A program made the position numbers and the translations under genes. Shown one piece after another: positions 60,502-64,000 of a stretch of 64,000 bases of DNA. Source of the DNA: Namhaeicola litoreus (GTDB lineage Bacteria; Bacteroidota; Bacteroidia; Flavobacteriales; Flavobacteriaceae); contig NZ_JBHTMY010000003.1 in NCBI RefSeq assembly GCF_042679565.1, forward strand, positions 1-64,000. Reading direction: 5' to 3'. Positions within the stretch are counted from its first letter, which is position 1; every line of letters begins with the position of its first letter. The notes beneath the pieces were generated by a model, which was given only the letters and a program-made list of their open reading frames with translations, had not been told where the DNA came from and ran no database searches.

Positions 60502-60969
60502 ATGCAACTAAAGCAACTAGAATTACAAGTTTCTCAGATAATGAAAGAAATGGTTTCCGATAATGAGAAACTAGACGCGATATGTGAACTTTTACAAAGT
60601 AAAGTTCCTTATTATAATTGGGTGGGATTCTATTTTGTGAACGGAGATAGGAAAGAATTAAAATTGACGAATTTTGTTGGAAAGCCAACTGAGCACACAT
60701 TGATCCCTTTCGGCAAGGGAATCTGCGGACAAGTAGCTGTAAGCAATAAAAATTTTGTTGTGCAGGATGTGACAGAGCAAGATAATTATATTTCTTGTGG
60801 ATTCGACGTCAAATCAGAAGTGGTCATACCCATCTTTAAAAATGGAAAAAATATTGGCCAAATCGACATTGACTCTCACCATACAGCTCCATTTTCTGAA
60901 GAAGATGAACGATTTTTAGAATTCGTTTGCACTCAGGTATCACAACTCGACTTAGCGCATTTGATCTAA
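60502..60969 (+). CDS. GAF domain protein, free methionine-(R)-sulfoxide reductase type
   Basis: 155 residues, one GAF domain. NWVGFYFV, PFGKGICGQVA (C75), YISCGFDVKSEVVIPI (C99 and the E106 site) and IGQIDIDSH match the fRMsr family, which reduces free methionine-R-sulfoxide using a Cys relay. Two of the usual Cys are clearly present. Divergent from xrtF. Confidence 0.85.
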   Translation: MQLKQLELQVSQIMKEMVSDNEKLDAICELLQSKVPYYNWVGFYFVNGDRKELKLTNFVGKPTEHTLIPFGKGICGQVAVSNKNFVVQDVTEQDNYISCGFDVKSEVVIPIFKNGKNIGQIDIDSHHTAPFSEEDERFLEFVCTQVSQLDLAHLI

Positions 60970-61092
60970 ATTATTCTCGATTTTACGGATGATTTTTTCA
61001 GTATTTGATTGGTTTAATTACACCTGAAAAAACTGATATAATGTTGCTAAAAAAAATGGTTTAGTTTCTTACGTTAAAGCCGAGTGATTTAC

Positions 61093-61100
61093 TACTTTTG
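61093..61100 (+). promoter_or_regulatory. -7 promoter box for purH
   Basis: TACTTTTG, exact match, 26 bases before the purH ATG. No good -33 TTG. Confidence 0.58.
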
Positions 61101-61126
61101 CAAAAAATATCGTTAAAGCATAAAAA

Positions 61127-62653
61127 ATGGTGGAGTCAAAAAGAATCAAATCAGCCTTAATTTCAGTTTTTCATAAAGATGGTTTAGCCCCAATTGTGAA
61201 AAAGCTGAATGATTTAGGAGTAACCTTGTATTCGACTGGTGGAACAGAAAGTTTTATTAGAGAAATGGGAATAGATGTAGTACCTGTTGAAGATTTGACT
61301 TCATATCCGTCTATTCTTGGAGGACGTGTAAAAACATTACATCCAAAAGTTTTTGGTGGGATTTTGGGACGTAGAGAATTGGCCGGAGATATTAAACAAA
61401 TGAAAGATTACGAAATCCCTGAACTGGATGTTGTTATCGTAGATTTGTACCCATTCGAAAAAACGGTAGAGAGCGGGGCGTCTGAACAAGATATCATAGA
61501 GAAAATTGATATTGGAGGTATTTCTTTGATTAGAGCAGCAGCAAAAAACTTTAATGATGTGATCTGCGTTTCATCAATGCAACAATACGATGAATTTCTT
61601 ACATTAATTTCTGAGAATAAAGGCGCATTAAAATTAGAAGATAGAAAGCGTTTCGCGGCAAAAGCTTTTGCAGTATCCAGCGCTTATGACACTGCCATAT
61701 TTCATTATTTGAATAAAGATGAACTTTCTTTTAGAAAAAGTTTTGATGAAGTAAGTGTGTTGAGGTATGGTGAAAATCCGCATCAGAAAGGATATTTTTA
61801 TGGCGATTTGAATGCCCTGTTTGATAAATTACACGGTAAAGAATTGTCCTATAACAATTTGTTGGATGTAGACGCAGCAGTCCAATTGATGAATGAATTT
61901 AGAGGAGAAGCGCCAACTTTCGCCATTTTAAAACACAATAATGCTTGTGGCTTAGCACAAAGAGCTACAATTGCAGAGGCATACAGAGATGCTTTGGCAG
62001 GTGATCCTGTGTCGGCTTTTGGTGGCATATTAATCAGTAATACTGAAATTGATATGGCAACTGCAGAATTGATTCACGAATTGTTCTGTGAAGTGGTGAT
62101 CGCACCCTCTTATACCAGCGAAGCTTTAGCGTTATTAAAAAAGAAAAAGAATCGAATCATTTTGATTCAAAAAGATGTTGAGTTGCCCAATATTCAGTAT
62201 AGAACAGCTTTAAATGGGATGCTTTCTCAAGAAAAAGATAGTGTTACAGATTCAGCTTCTCAATTGGTGCAAGTAACCAAAAAGACAACCACACCTTCAG
62301 AGATAGATGATTTACTGTTTGCTTCAAAGATTTGTAAGCATACAAAATCAAATACCATTGTGTTGGTAAAGAACAAGCAACTTTGTGCAAGTGGAACCGG
62401 TCAAACATCACGGGTAGATGCCTTAAACCAGGCTGTTGCTAAAGCAGAATCATTTAAGTTTGACCTAAAAGGGGCTGTAATGGCGAGCGATGCATTTTTT
62501 CCATTCCCTGATTGTGTGGAAATTGCACATAAGGCGGGGATCTCTGCAGTAATTCAACCCGGAGGATCCATCAATGACAAATTGAGTGTTGATTATTGCG
62601 ACGCGAACGGAGTGAGTATGGTTCTTACAGGTGTGAGACACTTTAAACATTAA
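61127..62653 (+). CDS. purH: Bifunctional AICAR transformylase/IMP cyclohydrolase
   Basis: 508 residues. The N-terminal MGS-like IMP cyclohydrolase domain (SALISVFHKDGL, STGGTESFIREMG, LGGRVKTLHPKVFGG) is followed by the AICAR transformylase domain (RYGENPHQKGYFYG, LKHNNACGLA with the catalytic Lys-His, and FPFPDCVEIAHKAG). It performs the last two steps of IMP synthesis. Encoded 112 bases before mreB and has its own promoter. Confidence 0.97.
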   Translation: MVESKRIKSALISVFHKDGLAPIVKKLNDLGVTLYSTGGTESFIREMGIDVVPVEDLTSYPSILGGRVKTLHPKVFGGILGRRELAGDIKQMKDYEIPELDVVIVDLYPFEKTVESGASEQDIIEKIDIGGISLIRAAAKNFNDVICVSSMQQYDEFLTLISENKGALKLEDRKRFAAKAFAVSSAYDTAIFHYLNKDELSFRKSFDEVSVLRYGENPHQKGYFYGDLNALFDKLHGKELSYNNLLDVDAAVQLMNEFRGEAPTFAILKHNNACGLAQRATIAEAYRDALAGDPVSAFGGILISNTEIDMATAELIHELFCEVVIAPSYTSEALALLKKKKNRIILIQKDVELPNIQYRTALNGMLSQEKDSVTDSASQLVQVTKKTTTPSEIDDLLFASKICKHTKSNTIVLVKNKQLCASGTGQTSRVDALNQAVAKAESFKFDLKGAVMASDAFFPFPDCVEIAHKAGISAVIQPGGSINDKLSVDYCDANGVSMVLTGVRHFKH

Positions 62654-62699
62654 TTTTCTTTTTTAAGGAAAGAATCCGTTTATCATCCCTCTTTAACCT

Positions 62700-62728
62700 T
62701 TGATTATTAGCTAATTTTATTACATTTG
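62700..62728 (+). promoter_or_regulatory. mreB promoter
   Basis: TTG at 62700-62702, an 18-base spacer and TACATTTG at 62721-62728. It lies 37 bases before the mreB ATG and should drive the mreB-mreC operon. Confidence 0.8.
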
Positions 62729-62765
62729 TTTGCAAACGAATTAATTTTTAAACAAACGAACTTCT

Positions 62766-63794
62766 ATGGGTTTTTTTGACTTCATGACCGAGGATATTGC
62801 TATCGATCTTGGTACGGCGAATACATTGATCATTCACAAGGGCAAGGTGGTAATAGATAGTCCATCGATTGTGGCAAAAGATAGGATATCTGGGAAAATA
62901 ATTGCCATTGGCCATGAAGCCAATCTGATGCAAGGGAAAACCCATGAGAATATTAAAACGATTCGTCCATTAAAGGATGGTGTCATTGCAGACTTTGAGG
63001 CATCAGAACAAATGATTCGGGAGTTTATTAGAAAAATTCCAACCATAAAGAATCGTTTTTTTCGTCCATCTTTGAGAATGGTAATTTGCATTCCATCAGG
63101 TATCACCGAGGTTGAAAAAAGAGCGGTACGAGATAGTGCCGAGCAAATGAATGCCAAAGAAATCTATTTGATCTATGAACCAATGGCCGCAGCAATTGGG
63201 ATAGGGATTGATATAATGCAGCCTAAAGGGAATATGATTATCGATATCGGAGGTGGAACTACTGAAATTGCGGTAATTGCCTTGAGTGGCATTGTTTGCG
63301 ATAAATCTGTAAAAGTAGCCGGAGACGTGTTTACCAATGATATTGCAATGTATTTACGTACCCAGCACAACTTATTTATTGGAGAAAGTACGGCTGAAAA
63401 AATAAAGATTGAAATCGGTGCAGCAACTGAAGATCTGGATAGTCCACCTGAAGATATATTAATTCAGGGTAGAGATTTGTTAAGTGGAAAGCCTAAACAA
63501 ACGAAAGTGAGTTATAGAGAAATTGCGAAAGCACTTGAGAAATCTATCCTTAGGATTGAAGACGCTGTCATGGAAACACTTTCTCAAACACCACCGGAGT
63601 TGGCATCAGATATCTATAATACAGGTATATATTTAGCCGGAGGCGGATCGATGCTAAGGGGTTTAGATAAAAGACTTTCTAGAAAAACGGATTTGCCTGT
63701 TTATGTGGCAGATGATCCACTAAGAGCCGTAGTGCGTGGTACCGGAATCGCCTTAAAAGACATCGAAAAATACAAAAGTGTATTGATGAAATAG
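62766..63794 (+). CDS. mreB: Rod shape-determining protein MreB
   Basis: 342 residues of the actin fold. Phosphate 1 motif AIDLGTANTLIIHKGKVV, VICIPSGITEVEKRAV, phosphate 2 IDIGGGTTEIAVIALSGIV and the adenosine-binding end LAGGGSMLRGLD. It forms filaments that guide lateral cell-wall synthesis. The start of mreC follows 18 bases after the stop. Confidence 0.98.
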   Translation: MGFFDFMTEDIAIDLGTANTLIIHKGKVVIDSPSIVAKDRISGKIIAIGHEANLMQGKTHENIKTIRPLKDGVIADFEASEQMIREFIRKIPTIKNRFFRPSLRMVICIPSGITEVEKRAVRDSAEQMNAKEIYLIYEPMAAAIGIGIDIMQPKGNMIIDIGGGTTEIAVIALSGIVCDKSVKVAGDVFTNDIAMYLRTQHNLFIGESTAEKIKIEIGAATEDLDSPPEDILIQGRDLLSGKPKQTKVSYREIAKALEKSILRIEDAVMETLSQTPPELASDIYNTGIYLAGGGSMLRGLDKRLSRKTDLPVYVADDPLRAVVRGTGIALKDIEKYKSVLMK

Positions 63795-63812
63795 AAAAAA
63801 GACCTTGGTCAA

Positions 63813-64000
63813 ATGCAACAATTAATATCCTTCTTCTATAGAAATAAAAATTTCTTATTTTTCGTTTTCTTGGAAGGACTAGCCATTTTTTTTACCATTC
63901 AAAGTCATTCTTTCCATACCAGTAAGTTTGTAAATTCTGCAAACGCCATCACAGGAGGTATTTACAAAAAAGTCAATAGTTTCAGAGAATTCTTGCATTT
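63813..64000 (+). CDS. mreC: Rod shape-determining protein MreC, N-terminal part
   Basis: The ATG at 63813 opens 62 codons to the window edge. A basic start (SFFYRNKNF), one membrane helix (LFFVFLEGLAIFFTI) and the beginning of a periplasmic segment (QSHSFHTSKFVNSANAITG) match the N-terminus of bacteroidal MreC. Position directly after mreB confirms it. The rest is outside the window. Confidence 0.9.
   Translation, partial: MQQLISFFYRNKNFLFFVFLEGLAIFFTIQSHSFHTSKFVNSANAITGGIYKKVNSFREFLH

Overview
The window is a piece of a chromosome from a member of the Bacteroidota, most likely a marine-type Flavobacteriaceae. The evidence is AT-rich intergenic DNA, many -7 boxes of the TAnnTTTG type (some with a TTG element about 18-19 bases upstream), lipoproteins with short signal peptides, the exosortase-F pair, the DUF6452/DUF6048 pair, and the flavobacterial order nhaD-exbB-exbD-tonB-folC. 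Species cannot be named from the sequence alone.

Layout. 1-92: 3' end of a 5S rRNA gene and its terminator. 279-10235: plus-strand genes for a GT39-type glycosyltransferase, an SGNH hydrolase, a gluconate-2-dehydrogenase-subunit-3-like protein with its GMC oxidoreductase, a DUF885 lipoprotein, a DUF4174 protein, an amine oxidase, a CDP-alcohol phosphatidyltransferase and a membrane metallophosphoesterase. 10458-19144 (minus): gltD and gltB (glutamate synthase), cbpM and cbpA, and an acyl-CoA dehydrogenase. 19220-27124 (plus): anmK, a Glu/Leu/Phe/Val dehydrogenase, nhaD, ExbB/ExbD/TonB, folC and a secreted protein with an internal duplication. 27254-27412: tRNA-Val and tRNA-Asn.

27413-45500 is an accessory region. 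It carries a Fic protein, four long orphan C-terminal RHS cassettes and several remnants, each with a different C-terminal tip and most followed directly by a small lipoprotein or membrane protein that looks like an immunity protein. It also holds a broken DDE transposase, a yefM-yoeB toxin-antitoxin pair and several families of short hairpin repeats. No full-length rhs gene is present. The first half (27453-35384) lies between two copies of the 3' half of tRNA-Asn plus its terminator, as expected for an element that inserted in the tRNA anticodon loop. Backbone genes (DEAD-box helicase, lipid kinase, Ca/Na antiporter, small membrane protein, secreted two-repeat protein) sit at 35707-40651 between the two halves of the accessory DNA.

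45515-64000 is mostly backbone: a GIY-YIG-like protein, a PAS/MBL pair, a sugar transporter, a serine hydrolase, rlmD, DUF6452/DUF6048, a 2OG-Fe(II) oxygenase operon, a SUI1-type factor, a nucleoside phosphorylase, pyrG, a heavy-metal-binding lipoprotein, an MBL/beta-CASP protein, xrtF with its partner, a GAF-type methionine sulfoxide reductase, purH, mreB and the start of mreC.

The most unusual material is in the RHS cassettes. A 71-bp element sits inside the coding sequence of all four and contains a 9-bp hairpin whose stem changes by compensatory substitutions between copies. One toxin tip ends at a perfect A_AAA_AAG slippery heptamer, with a coherent 40-codon extension in the -1 frame.
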